Shown piece by piece: positions 46,701-56,235 of a stretch of DNA of 64,000 nucleotides (positions are counted from its first letter, which is position 1; each line of letters starts with the position of its first letter). Where the stretch lies: the NCBI GenBank assembly GCA_951217055.1, contig OX578285.1, forward strand, positions 48,610,024 to 48,674,023. Reading direction: 5' to 3'. A program made the position numbers and the translations under genes. The notes beneath the pieces are model-generated. The model saw only the letters and a list, made by a program, of their open reading frames with translations. It searched no databases and had not been told where the DNA came from. The DNA is from Gerris lacustris (taxonomy: Eukaryota; Arthropoda; Insecta; Hemiptera; Gerridae).

Positions 46701-47250
46701 TTCAAGAAATGACACCTTATATCCATCACTACTTATATATTAGCTTCTGTTCAGAAAATTTGACTGTGCAATCGTATTTTACAAGTATCAAATTATAAAG
46801 CAACATTAGATATCGTTACGCTACACATTTTAAGTCTATATTAATCGAACAGTAAGCCTATTAGACTGTCGAATTAATTAACTTTACGTTTATGCAGGTT
46901 TAACTTGCCACGAATAAGAATAAATTATTTAGATCTATGATTGAAATGTAGACGAAGGCAGAAAGTCAAATGATATGACGCTTTATATCGGAAAACCTCT
47001 GTGTTTTAGTTTATCAAAATAGTATTATCAAATATATATTTATGAGTTAATTAACGACTTATACTAATTAAAATTTCATTTAATTTAAAGTATAATTAAT
47101 CATAAAAAGAAGAAAGAAGTTATTAAAAGAAGAGAAAGTTACAATTAGAAGAAACAACAGAGAATTGTAAATTTTAACATAAACTAATACGTAGTGGCTA
47201 CATGAGGTTTCATTGTCAATTTTAAGTATAACAAATAGAATCCTAACCGT
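46701..47250. other. Unannotated AT-rich interval
   Basis: No gene or array. The minus-strand frame 47080-47322 runs across the boundary of the next family copy and is not credible. Confidence 0.45.
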
Positions 47251-47255
47251 TCTTG

Positions 47256-48248
47256 TCGGAACCAAGTTCCTTATGGCACGCTCTGGAGCCCAGGAGTGAA
47301 TAATAAAAAAAAAAAGAAACAACCAAAATCACCGTCACAAAACCAAGCGTCACAAAATCTTGAAGTTATCATCGATGATGATAACTTGAGTAAGTGATGA
47401 CCGAGTAAGTTGAAATTTGGTACACATGTTCATTTTACCAATGCCCAAATAGTTACTGGATTTTAAGTTTAGTGATGTTTAAGTTTTCTTAATTGTTAAA
47501 GTTTAAATTTGTTGAACAATGTTATCCGCCCAAGCGTTCACGCGCAACGCTCGCGTAAACGTAAGCTTCAAATTTAAAATTGGAATTTTAGGACCCGAAA
47601 AAATTCTAACTTCATCTATTTAATAAGACAAACAACTTTTATAAATATATTTTTTTCAGTAAAATGAACACCGACACTGCTATGAAGTGATAAAGATCGC
47701 TAAATTTATTAAAATGGACCTAGAAGTTTAAAATAAAGAAAACAACGTTTTTACCGATATCTTACGTTCTAACGTAACGATTTTAATAAAACTTCTTACA
47801 CATCGTCTAAAGTACAATTGCAACAGGCGTAAAATTTCATCCTGATACATGCAGACGTTTTTGAGTAGGGAAGAGATATATTTTTTAATATTTTAAATTA
47901 GTGGGCTGGGTAGGTAGAAAACAGTTCTTTTCCCTCAGGCTATATACTACAAACACTCTTTAACTATGAACTCATCATGATTAAATTTTTTCTCAATATT
48001 CAATACATATTTATTGTAAGACGCTTGCTTTAATGTTACAAATAATGTTTCTTGTTTCTTTTACTTTTGCCTTAACTTCGCTAGGTGCAAACAGTTAGTT
48101 ACTTCTAATTTTGTCTCTTTTCTATCTCCGCCATGTATAAGTAGTTTGCAACGTATACGTACTTATCAGTGTGATTTTATAATTTATATATAATGAAAAA
48201 TGAAAGGAACATAGTTCCTACCGGGTGTCCCGAGACACCACACGTATT
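47256..48248 (-). mobile_element. GGAACGAAGTTCC family, minus-strand copy
   Basis: Left end GGAACCAAGTTCCTTATGGC, right end GGAACATAGTTCCTACCGGG followed by TGTCCCGAGACACCACACG. Collinear with the reference copy read backwards. At about 48065-48110 it contains a single copy of GCCTTAACTTCGCTAGGTGC and CAAACAGTTAGTTACTT, the ancestor of the 44-bp satellite at 56-62 kb. A local insertion of about 60 bp sits near 47455-47515. Confidence 0.85.
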
Positions 48249-48750
48249 TTTTTTTATTCTCTGTGGTACAAATTGTCGCGCGTCTGCCGCACGACATTTC
48301 GCCGCAATCGCGACGAACAATCATGTAGTGAGTTATGGGTCATGGCATTGTAGTTAGGGCTACACCCATTTTCTAGGAAAGCATAAAATAATATCCTATT
48401 CTTAGTTTATTTCAATGATAACGGTAATTATTTGCTTGCGGACTAATAAAATATAAAATTGACATATTTTATAAATATCCTGTGTTGAAAAGCCTTAGTT
48501 TAAAGGTAAAAGTCCATTCTTGTATTTATTAAGTAATAGCATTTTACATGTAAAGTTGCCTAAGTGTAACACGCCATAACTGTATTATCCTTATTGCCGT
48601 TAACGTGTTCGCTAACATTAATGTTATTTTAAATACATAGCTAAATAATTTATTAAATTTTAAATAATTAAGGAGGAAGTCTAATAAAATTAATCCCACC
48701 ATCAAATAATTGACTTTCAGATCTCAGAGTTAAAACAAAAAGGACTCTTG
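48249..48750. other. Unannotated interval
   Basis: Starts with a short GC-rich patch (GTCGCGCGTCTGCCGCACGA near 48274), then AT-rich. No gene. Confidence 0.4.
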
Positions 48751-48758
48751 GTCTAGAG

Positions 48759-49275
48759 CAGTGGGTTCCAAACTACGGCCCGCGGGCCGGAGTGAGACGT
48801 ATTCAGTCGGCCCGCTACGCCACAACACAACAAATCAGTTTGATTTACCTGAAATTATTGATCCCCTATTAGTTTAATCTATTGTTGTCTTGTCTATAAT
48901 TTTGATATCTGTAAAGAAAATCATTCATTTTAATCATTTCCCTATTTGTTTAATCTATTGTTCTATTTTCAATCATTTTTACACCTGTGAAGAAAATGAT
49001 TGATTTTTACTAATTCCCTAATTGTACAAATGAACTTAAACAATGTAAAGTTATAGGTTCTCATCAATCTGAGCCATTTCAACCGTTAAAAAAGATCAGC
49101 ACGAGTCTTACATAAGTTTTTTTTAGGCAGAAATGGATATGGTTTATGAGCTTATTATCCATATTTCCTACCATTGTCAAGTCCGATAGCTGAATGTTGC
49201 TTACTTCATTCGGCCCGCTATGGACCGTCTTATCCAGATCAGGCCCTTAAACTATATAAAGATTGGAGACCCTTG
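48759..49275. mobile_element. hAT-type non-autonomous element, perfect 8-bp target duplication
   Basis: Begins CAGTGGGTTCCAAACTACGG and ends ATTGGAGACCCTTG, flanked by GTCTAGAG on both sides (48751-48758 and 49276-49283). The ends are imperfect inverted repeats. CAGTGG with 8-bp duplications fits hAT, and GGCCCGCGGGCCGG inside is a palindromic GC-rich block. Two related internal blocks carry ATTTGTTTAATCTATTGTT or a close variant. No transposase. Confidence 0.88.
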
Positions 49276-49283
49276 GTCTAGAG

Positions 49284-49315
49284 TATACAGTAGTAGGTTC
49301 GAGTCCCTGCTGCAG
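49284..49315 (+). promoter_or_regulatory. B-box-like sequence beside the hAT element
   Basis: GGTTCGAGTCC at 49296-49306 matches the pol III B box. With the hAT element removed, AAAGGACTCTTGGTCTAGAG joins directly to it, as in the repeat segment near 50899-50933 (AAAGGACTTAAGGCTAGAGG, then GGTTCGAGCC). So the host sequence was a SINE-like or ACTTTCTCATATA-type repeat. Confidence 0.4.
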
Positions 49316-49927
49316 AATACTTTTTTAATAGTATTTAAATTAACTAATGATTTAATATCTTAATTATTAACTTCTTTTGAATAACTTTAATTTTTTCAAC
49401 TACACGACAGAGTTACCAATAATAACTATATTAAAAAAAATTGACCAACTGTCAGATTAAAAATATTTCTTAGACGAACAAAAATTTGATCTTATCATTT
49501 TAAAAATAGCTAGGATTAACATATTTTAGTATGTATAAATAATTTGTTCTTGATGGATATTTTAAGTTGTAATTAAAAGCAATCTAAGTTAGTTGATTTT
49601 CATTACTTTATTGTAAGACGTTTCGACCCTTTGTGTTATTTATAAGATAAATACAAAATTTCAATTCATTTTTTCCTATTACATAACATTAACAATATGA
49701 TTTGGATATAAATATTTGGAATTTTTCACATATATTCCGACATATTTATTGCTAAATACAATTTTATATGCTATACAAATTAACTTACACTTCAGTGAAG
49801 CAAGATTGAGAATTAAGTTATTTTTTATTGAGAGTTCGTCGTATTAAATATATAAAATGTTTCGTTAAATATATAAAATAACAAAAATTTAAAAAAAAGT
49901 TTAACATGCAGCAGGTATAAATAGAGA
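49316..49927. other. Unannotated AT-rich interval
   Basis: No gene. TAAGACGTTTCGACCCTTTG at 49613-49632 resembles the GAAACGTC-type ends seen in Penelope fragments, but no hammerhead core accompanies it. Confidence 0.4.
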
Positions 49928-50444
49928 GGCACTTCTTTAGATTGTTACTCCCCTTATAAAAACAGAGGGGAGTAACAATCTAAAGAAGGTGTACGGAATG
50001 TTCTTCTTTAGACTGTTGCTCCCCTTATAAAAACAGAGGGGAGTAACAATCTAAAGAAGGTGTACGGAATGTTCTTCTTTAGACTGTTGCTCCCCTTATA
50101 AAAACAGAGGGGAGTAACAATCTAAAGAAGGTGTACGGAATGTTCTTCTTTAGACTGTTGCTCCCCTTATAAAAACAGAGGGGAGTAACAATCTAAAGAA
50201 GGTGTACGGAATGTTCTTCTTTAGACTGTTGCTCCCCTTATAAAAACAGAGGGGAGTAACAATCTAAAGAAGGTGTACGGAATGTTATTCTTTAGACTGT
50301 TACTCCCCTTATAAAAACAGAGGGGAGTAACAATCTTAAGAAGGTGTACGGAATGTTCTTCTTTAGACTGTTACTCCCCTTATAACAGAAACAAAGATTT
50401 ATATTCTAAAAACACATAGGGAAGTAACTATCTAAAGTAGTACC
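49928..50444. mobile_element. GG-ended MITE, copy D, internal hairpin amplified
   Basis: Ends GGCACTTCTTTAGATTG and CTATCTAAAGTAGTACC, flanked by AATAGAGA on both sides (49920-49927 and 50445-50452). The element matches copy C, except that the small-hairpin-plus-spacer unit is repeated: TAAAGAAGG(TGTACGG) recurs at 49981, 50052, 50123, 50194, 50265 and 50336, exactly 71 bp apart. Each unit can fold into a stem of about 22 bp (CTTCTTTAGAC and GTCTAAAGAAG-type arms). The units are almost identical, so amplification is recent. Confidence 0.95.
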
Positions 50445-50452
50445 AATAGAGA

Positions 50453-51020
50453 GAACAAATATAAGAATAAAAAAACAAACTGTATCATTATAATTACATT
50501 ATAATCTATTAGAAGTATAGCGAAAAGAGACTATAACAAATTATTCTAATAATTCGTATTATGTTAAAAATTGTAACTAGTTTATCATTGAGAACGTTTG
50601 GTTATTTTTGGTGATGATTTTTTTTAAATTTTATATATTTAACGAAATTTAATATGAGGAACTCTCATGGAGGATATTTAATATAAAAAAAATAATTATT
50701 ACACTATAATTAATACATTATAATTAATTACACCATAGAAACTCCATAAAAAAAAATTAAACAATTTAAAGAAGGTGTTTAATTTTTAATAACGTTTTTC
50801 GAACATATTTTAATATTAAATGCGAAGTGAAAGAGGTATTAAAAAAAAAACCCTGCCGCTGGTAATCGAACCTTATATACGTTTAGTTTTCAACAAAAAG
50901 GACTTAAGGCTAGAGGACGACGGGGTTCGAGCCTGAGAGGAAGAATATTCATTTTCCAGGCCAAGAATTAACTTAATTTTTTTTTATAGTCATAAGTTGT
51001 TTGTTGTTGTCCCTATTTAT
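50453..51020. other. AT-rich interval with a B-box-like repeat
   Basis: No gene. GGGGTTCGAGCCTGAGAGG near 50922-50940 resembles the pol III B box and its 3' flank in the ACTTTCTCATATA family. GGTAATCGAACC near 50860-50871 is a second such motif on the minus strand. Confidence 0.4.
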
Positions 51021-51266
51021 TCAATCCTTTTTAGGGTTTCGTGCATGATTGTGGAAAGCCTTATGCCGAGGGTGATGTGTCTGTCTGTCTGACGCTCTTT
51101 GGTTCATATCTCGCGAACCGTTAAAGCTAAAGAGTTGAAATTTAAAATACTGGCGTAACACTTTGACCCACACATAGAAACGATACAGAGATGATTCAAA
51201 TTTCATCCACAATTCTCCAAAATGTGGTAAACTCAAATATTTTTTCTAATTTTCGAGTGAGGTATA

Positions 51267-52232
51267 ATAATAATAATAAATAAATAATTTTATTAAGACA
51301 TATTTACAATGAACATTTTCGTTTTGATTTTATCAAAGCCAGTATCAAACATAGTATTTGTTTTTTCCTCGGCCTGCAAGATTTAAATAGAAGATACAAT
51401 AATACTTTAGATAACAATAACAACAGTAACAAAAAGGGGAAAAAATGAACAAAAACCCTCTAACTTAATGGTAACTATGGTGAAGGTTAATAGAACATAT
51501 AAATAAACTGAAGTATAACAATAACAAGTGGTTTGATAACAATGATTAGATACATCTGAGATTAAAAATAAATAATATTGTAATTAACACATATTATATG
51601 CTATCTAGAAGTATATGTTTGATTCTTTTATATGTTTCTATTTTTTGTACCTATTTCTTAGATCACTGATATTGTAGTTGCCTATATTTTTGATTAGTTG
51701 GTTAGCCTGGTTGTCTTGACACTGCCTGAAAAATTTTTGGGTTAGCTGAAAAATAAATTGTTGAATGTCAGGAAGATTTAGCTTGGCGTGCATTTCTTTG
51801 ATTCTTGTGAATATTGGGAAATCACCAATTATTCGACAGCATTTATTTTGTAGTACTTGTAGGGACCTATAGTTTGATTTAGACACGGAGCTCCAGACTG
51901 GACAGGCGTACGTAAGGGCGGGTCTTATTAATTGTTTGTAGATTATTAATTTATTGTTTTGGTTTAGTTGTGACCGTTTGCTAAATAAAGGGTAGAGACT
52001 AAATAATGTGTGTTGAATTTTATTGAGGTTTGTTTTAATGTGTCTGGAAAAATTTAGTTTTTTATCGAGAGTCAAACCTAGGTATTTGATTTGATCTTTC
52101 CATTCTATAACGGCTCCTTCAAAGTTAAGGGGTTCAGGTAGGTGGGGGCGACGTCTGGTAAATATTATCGCTTTTGTTTTAGTCTGGTGAGGATATGAAA
52201 TATTAGTGAAAATGTTAATGAAAATTAGTCTG
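51267..52232 (-). mobile_element. 5'-truncated Jockey-type LINE with perfect 12-bp target duplication
   Basis: The insertion lies between two copies of GAGTGAGGTATA (51255-51266 and 52233-52244). On the minus strand it starts within the reverse transcriptase region, runs through the thumb and C-terminal domain, a 3' untranslated part, and ends in an AATAAA-containing (ATT)n-type tail at 51267-51300. This is a classic target-primed insertion that stopped early. Confidence 0.95.
51638..52229 (-). pseudogene. LINE polyprotein, reverse transcriptase C-terminal part
   Basis: An uninterrupted frame from the 5' junction to a stop at 51638 encodes KTKAIIFTRRRPHLPEP, then IEWKDQIKYLGLTLDKKLNF, the thumb LIRPALTYACPVWSS, then QNKCCRIIGDFPIFTR. 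These are the standard Jockey-clade landmarks after the catalytic palm: the W..IKYLG block and the YACPVW block. The absence of stops over about 197 codons suggests a young insertion. The catalytic YADD and everything upstream are missing through truncation, so it cannot be functional. Confidence 0.93.
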
Positions 52233-52704
52233 GAGTGAGGTATATGAAATGAAAGCTTTTATGAGGATGAGGAGGTTACAAATATATCCATGCATTTTTA
52301 AATTTTAAATTCCTTATGGCACGTTACAGCGTCTGGAGCCCGGGAGTGACTCCGAAAATAGCGGCAGCTAACGAAATCGACCGTTTACAAAACTGTCACG
52401 AAATCCACCGATGACGATAACTTGAGTAAAAGTTGACCGATTTAGTTGCAATTTGGTACACATGTTCATTTTACCAATGCCCAGGACGGGTTTTAGACAT
52501 CGTTATCCGCCCAAGCGTTCCCGCACAACGCCTTGCGTAAACGTAAGCTTCTAATTTAAAATTGGAATTTTGGGTCAGGAAAATATTCTAAATTCATCTA
52601 TTTAATGAGACAAACCACTTTTTTAAATACATTTTTTTTTAGTAAAACCAACACCACTCAAAGCTATGAAGTGTTAAAGATCGCTAATAGTATAGATTGC
52701 TATC

Positions 52705-53674
52705 GGGTGAATCTAATTTAAAGTGCTATTTTGGAATCTCAAATTGGACTTCAACTGAAAATTTTGACTTTCTATAAAAATTCAGGAAAAATTATGGAAT
52801 TTTCTCGGACTAATTTCAGATATATTGCAGCATGCGTGACAGATGGGAAATAATTTTTTAAATTTTTAGGCCGGATTTTTAGGGCTATATTAAGTTTATT
52901 TAAAACATGGGAATTACGCCACGTGAATTACACTTTTGTTACATTTTACACTATAAGAAAATATTTTGGTCAGTAGTTTAAAATAAAAACCCAATTTTAA
53001 TACACCATTAAATAGCACTCTTAAAAGCCTAAACAATGAACTATAACTTTAAGCTAAAAGGTTTTTGATAATAGACTTTAATAACATGTACGGTAATTAC
53101 GTTTAAAAGGGCACGTAACTGGAAGAACAATCGGAATTAGCGCTAACTCTCAACTGAAGGGTTCAGCTCATCCCCTATCGACCGTTGCAAGAAAACCAGT
53201 GGCGCGGCATTGGAAAAATCTCTCGCCACTTAAAATCTCCCTGCCACAACCAGAGTTGGGTCACATTTATATATATATAATGCCATGGTAATTACTAATT
53301 ACATTCTTTTAAAGGACAAACTTTAACTTGAAGTTCCGTTTAATAATAATCTATCATTTTTAATAACTCACATATTTTAATTCTGGTAGGATCCTACTTC
53401 AAAATTATCCAATAAATTTTTGAATAACATTATTAATGTATGAGCTAGAGTGAAGTAAATAAGAACAACTGACTTAAGGACAGCCACGGTTGTTACGAAA
53501 TCGCCTTTTGAAAATGTTTGTAGCGATTAAAATTAAGCGGCGCATTATTTTTTTGCTTGGTTGTAGATCTAAGCTTAACTGAGTTTCCTTGATGAAAAAT
53601 CCTGCCAATAATGTGAAAAAAGCTCCAGTTATTCATCTAGGACATGAAAATTGCACTTAAAATTAGAATCACCC
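52705..53674. mobile_element. About 1-kb element with GGGTGAxTCTAATTT inverted ends
   Basis: GGGTGAATCTAATTTAAAGT and, at the right, ACTTAAAATTAGAATCACCC form inverted ends of about 22 bp with two differences. Host family sequence (GATCGCTA on the left, TATTAAAGTGGA on the right) brackets it within about 15 bp, so the outer limits are approximate. A probable TA-type target site is suggested but not proven. The inside has no transposase. A GC-richer patch lies at 53140-53260. Confidence 0.7.
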
Positions 53675-54056
53675 AATCAAAGTATTAAAGTGGATCTAAA
53701 AGTTTACAATAAACAAAACAATTTTTTTTCCGATATCTTTCGTTCTATGATTAATGATATTAATATAACTTCAGACACATCGTCTAAAGTACAATTGAAA
53801 CAGGCATGTAAATTTTAACCTGATACAAGTTTTAAGTTTTTGTTTTGTAAAGTGATATATTTTATAATTATAATATTTCAAATGGAGTAGGCCGGGGCGT
53901 CAGGGTGGAATAGTCCTGTTGCCTCACTACTCGGCTCTTTACTACAATCATCCTCTTTAACAATCAACTTATCATGATTAACTATTGAATTTTAACTCAA
54001 TTTTTTTTTAACTCAAATATTGAATACAAATTTATTGCAAGACACTCACTTCAATA

Positions 54057-54793
54057 ATAAAATAAACAGGTCAAGTGTGTGCTAGTCAGCACACAGCGAG
54101 GGTCCGTAGGCCACACCATATAGTGTTTAACTGTAAAGTGTATAAACAGTGTTTTTTTAAAATACTAAAATGCTTACTTTGAACCATTCTAAGGGTCTGA
54201 TATTCTCAAAACACACTTTGATAAAGTATTTTGTTGTCACTGAACCGGACTACAACCATATAAATACATCGAAAAGACCATAATTATAAAAAAAAACGTA
54301 TTATGTCAATAAAAAATAAAATAATTTTTTTTTTTTCGAAATTTCCAAAAAGTGGTATCTTTACTTTTGGTCGAAGAATGTTCAGTGATTTTTTCAGATT
54401 TTTGCACTTCACATAAGCGAGATAGAGGGGGGGGGGGGCACGTTTCAAACCCGCTTCAAACTCGCCTACGCTCGCCCTATCAAAGGTATAACCAAAGAAT
54501 GATATATTTTTGTAATCAGCTCGACGTACCCTTTCATATGATACCCCTCACGGTGTCGAAAAAAAATTAAACATTTTTAACCCTTAAGTTTTTTTACCCT
54601 AATTTTTTTGAAAAATATTTTGTTTGTCGCTATATTTTTAAAATATGTGGGCAGGTACAAGACGCATACATGCCAAATTTCAAAGTGATCGGACGAAAGG
54701 TCTAGCCGTGAGAGCACGCAAGAGGACGGACGGACAGACACACGCAGGAAAATATAAGGGTCCTTGGTTTTGCCTACGGACCCTAAAAAGGCA
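54057..54793 (-). mobile_element. Non-autonomous element, inverted relative of 32877-33471
   Basis: AGGGTCCGTAGGC at 54099-54111 and GCCTACGGACCCT at 54772-54784 are perfect 13-bp inverted repeats, just inside the outer limits set by the interrupted host family. The plus-strand relative has the same interior. A G-run at 54430-54438 and the short frame 54352-54570 are incidental. Confidence 0.8.
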
Positions 54794-54980
54794 TTTCTTT
54801 TATTTTGTTTTACCCCGCTAAGTACAAACAGTTAGTTACTTTTAATTTTGTCTTTTATCTAACTCCACCATGTAGAAGTATTTAGCATCATATACTTAGC
54901 AGTGTGAATTTATAATTTATATTTAATGAAAAGCTTGAGGAACTTCATTTCTAACGGGTGTCCTGCGACACCACGCGTAT

Positions 54981-55315
54981 CTCTTCTTTTGATGGGCCAT
55001 ATAGAGTAAACATTTATAGAAGTCGACTTATTACTTGTTGCAGTGGGCATATTTTGCCTCCGGCACATAATCATGCCTAAAAACATCATTAGGTTCCGTT
55101 TTTAACACTTGATACATTTTTTATTATTTTTAATAATATTTAAAAAAAAAACTAAACATCTTAAAAAGATTAAGATTAAAAGCAAATGGATTTTTTTTTT
55201 TAATTTATTAATTTAAGTTGGTTTCGTCATTTTTTAAATTCATAGAACTGAATTTTCCTCCTGCACACATTTGATCAGTTATAACAATTAATAAAACTTA
55301 TCCGGTAACTACCGT
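54981..55315. other. Unannotated AT-rich interval
   Basis: No gene. A few GC-richer bases near 55040-55070, otherwise featureless. Confidence 0.4.
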
Positions 55316-55350
55316 AAAATCTCGCGTATATTACGCACTTTTTGGAACGA
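55316..55350 (+). repeat. TCTCGCGTATATTACGCAC element end, possible partner at 62.8 kb
   Basis: CCGTAAAATCTCGCGTATAT then TACGCAC mirrors GGTGCGTATTATGCGAGA at 62800-62817. Related GGGTGCGTATTATACACGAG motifs occur at 60816, 61997 and 62682. This may be the left end of an old element whose body was filled by later insertions. Confidence 0.35.
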
Positions 55351-55549
55351 AGTTTGTAAGAATCCCGATCCTTTCTAATAACTTATTTATTATATAAATC
55401 AAATAAACTCGAGTGTTCCAGTTCAATCAAGACACTAATCTTTCTTTTATTTATGACAGAACCTGTTCTAAAAAATAATTTTTAATAAAACAAACAACTT
55501 TAAAAATTAAAATAAATAAAAAGGAAAATTTCCCCAAACTAAACCCAAC

Positions 55550-56235
55550 AAAGTTCCTTATGGCACGTTCTGGAGCCTGGGAGTGAATCCGAAAAAAAAA
55601 ATACCAAAATCACCGTCAAAACCAAGCGTCACAAAATCTACCGATGACGATAACTTGAGTAAAAGATGACTGAGTTAGTTGAAATTTTGTACACATGTTC
55701 ATTTTACCAATGCCCAGGCTGAGATCGTTAGTAAACGTTATCCGTCCAAGCGATCACGCGCAACAATCACGTAAACGTAAGTTTCAAATTTAAAATTGGA
55801 ATCTTAGGACGGGAAAAAATTCTAATTTCATCTATTTAATGAGACAAACAACTTTTGTATTTTTTTTTTTTAGTAAAACGAACACCGACACTGCTATGAA
55901 GTAATAAAGATCGCTAAATTTATTAAAGCGGACCTACATTTTTAATAAACGTAACGATTTTAATAAAACTTCTTACACATCGTCTAAGTCTAAAGTACAA
56001 TTTAAACTAGCATGTAAAATTTCAACCTGATACAAGCAAAGGTTTTTGAGTAGGAAAGAAATATATTTTGTAATATTTAAAATTAGTAGGCTGGTTAGGT
56101 AGAAAACAGTCATATTTCATACCAACTACAAACATACACTTTAACCATAAACTCATCTTGATTAACTTTTTTCTCAATACTCAATACATACCTATTTATT
56201 ATTTATAAAATATTGTAATGCTTGCTTAAATGATA
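55550..56235 (-). mobile_element. GGAACGAAGTTCC family copy leading into the 44-bp array
   Basis: Starts AAGTTCCTTATGGCACGTTC, continues collinear with 47256 through ATCCGTCCAAGCGATCACGC and GAACACCGACACTGCTATGA to TTTTCTCAATACTCAATACA. It then reaches the segment that is tandemly repeated from 56236. The far end of the same copy is probably one of the GCGACACCTCACGTATT ends at about 60790 or 61975. Confidence 0.78.

Larger units (their letters stand above)
51030..52300 (+). repeat. TTTTTAGGGTTTCGT-type repeat, split by a LINE
   Basis: CTTTTTAGGGTTTCGTGCAT, a (GTCT)n tract, and CTCGCGAACCGTTAAAGCTA are typical of a widespread insect small-element family with TTTTTAGGG ends. The sequence continues after the LINE at 52245 (TGAAATGAAAGCTTTTATGA). 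The frame 51021-51236 is repeat-derived. Confidence 0.5.
52310..54980 (-). mobile_element. GGAACGAAGTTCC family copy with two nested insertions
   Basis: Left end TTCCTTATGGCACG with GTCTGGAGCCCGGGAGTGAC, right end GGAACTTCATTTCTAACGGG with TGTCCTGCGACACCACGCG. The family sequence is interrupted at about 52692-53686 by a TIR element and at about 54057-54793 by a copy of the 32877 element. Outside these inserts it is collinear with 47256-48248. Confidence 0.82.

Noticed and set aside
43232..48248. LTR pair of a retrotransposon
   Set aside because: The similar sequences at the two sides are whole copies of a short non-coding family in opposite orientations, with no primer-binding site, polypurine tract or gag-pol between them.
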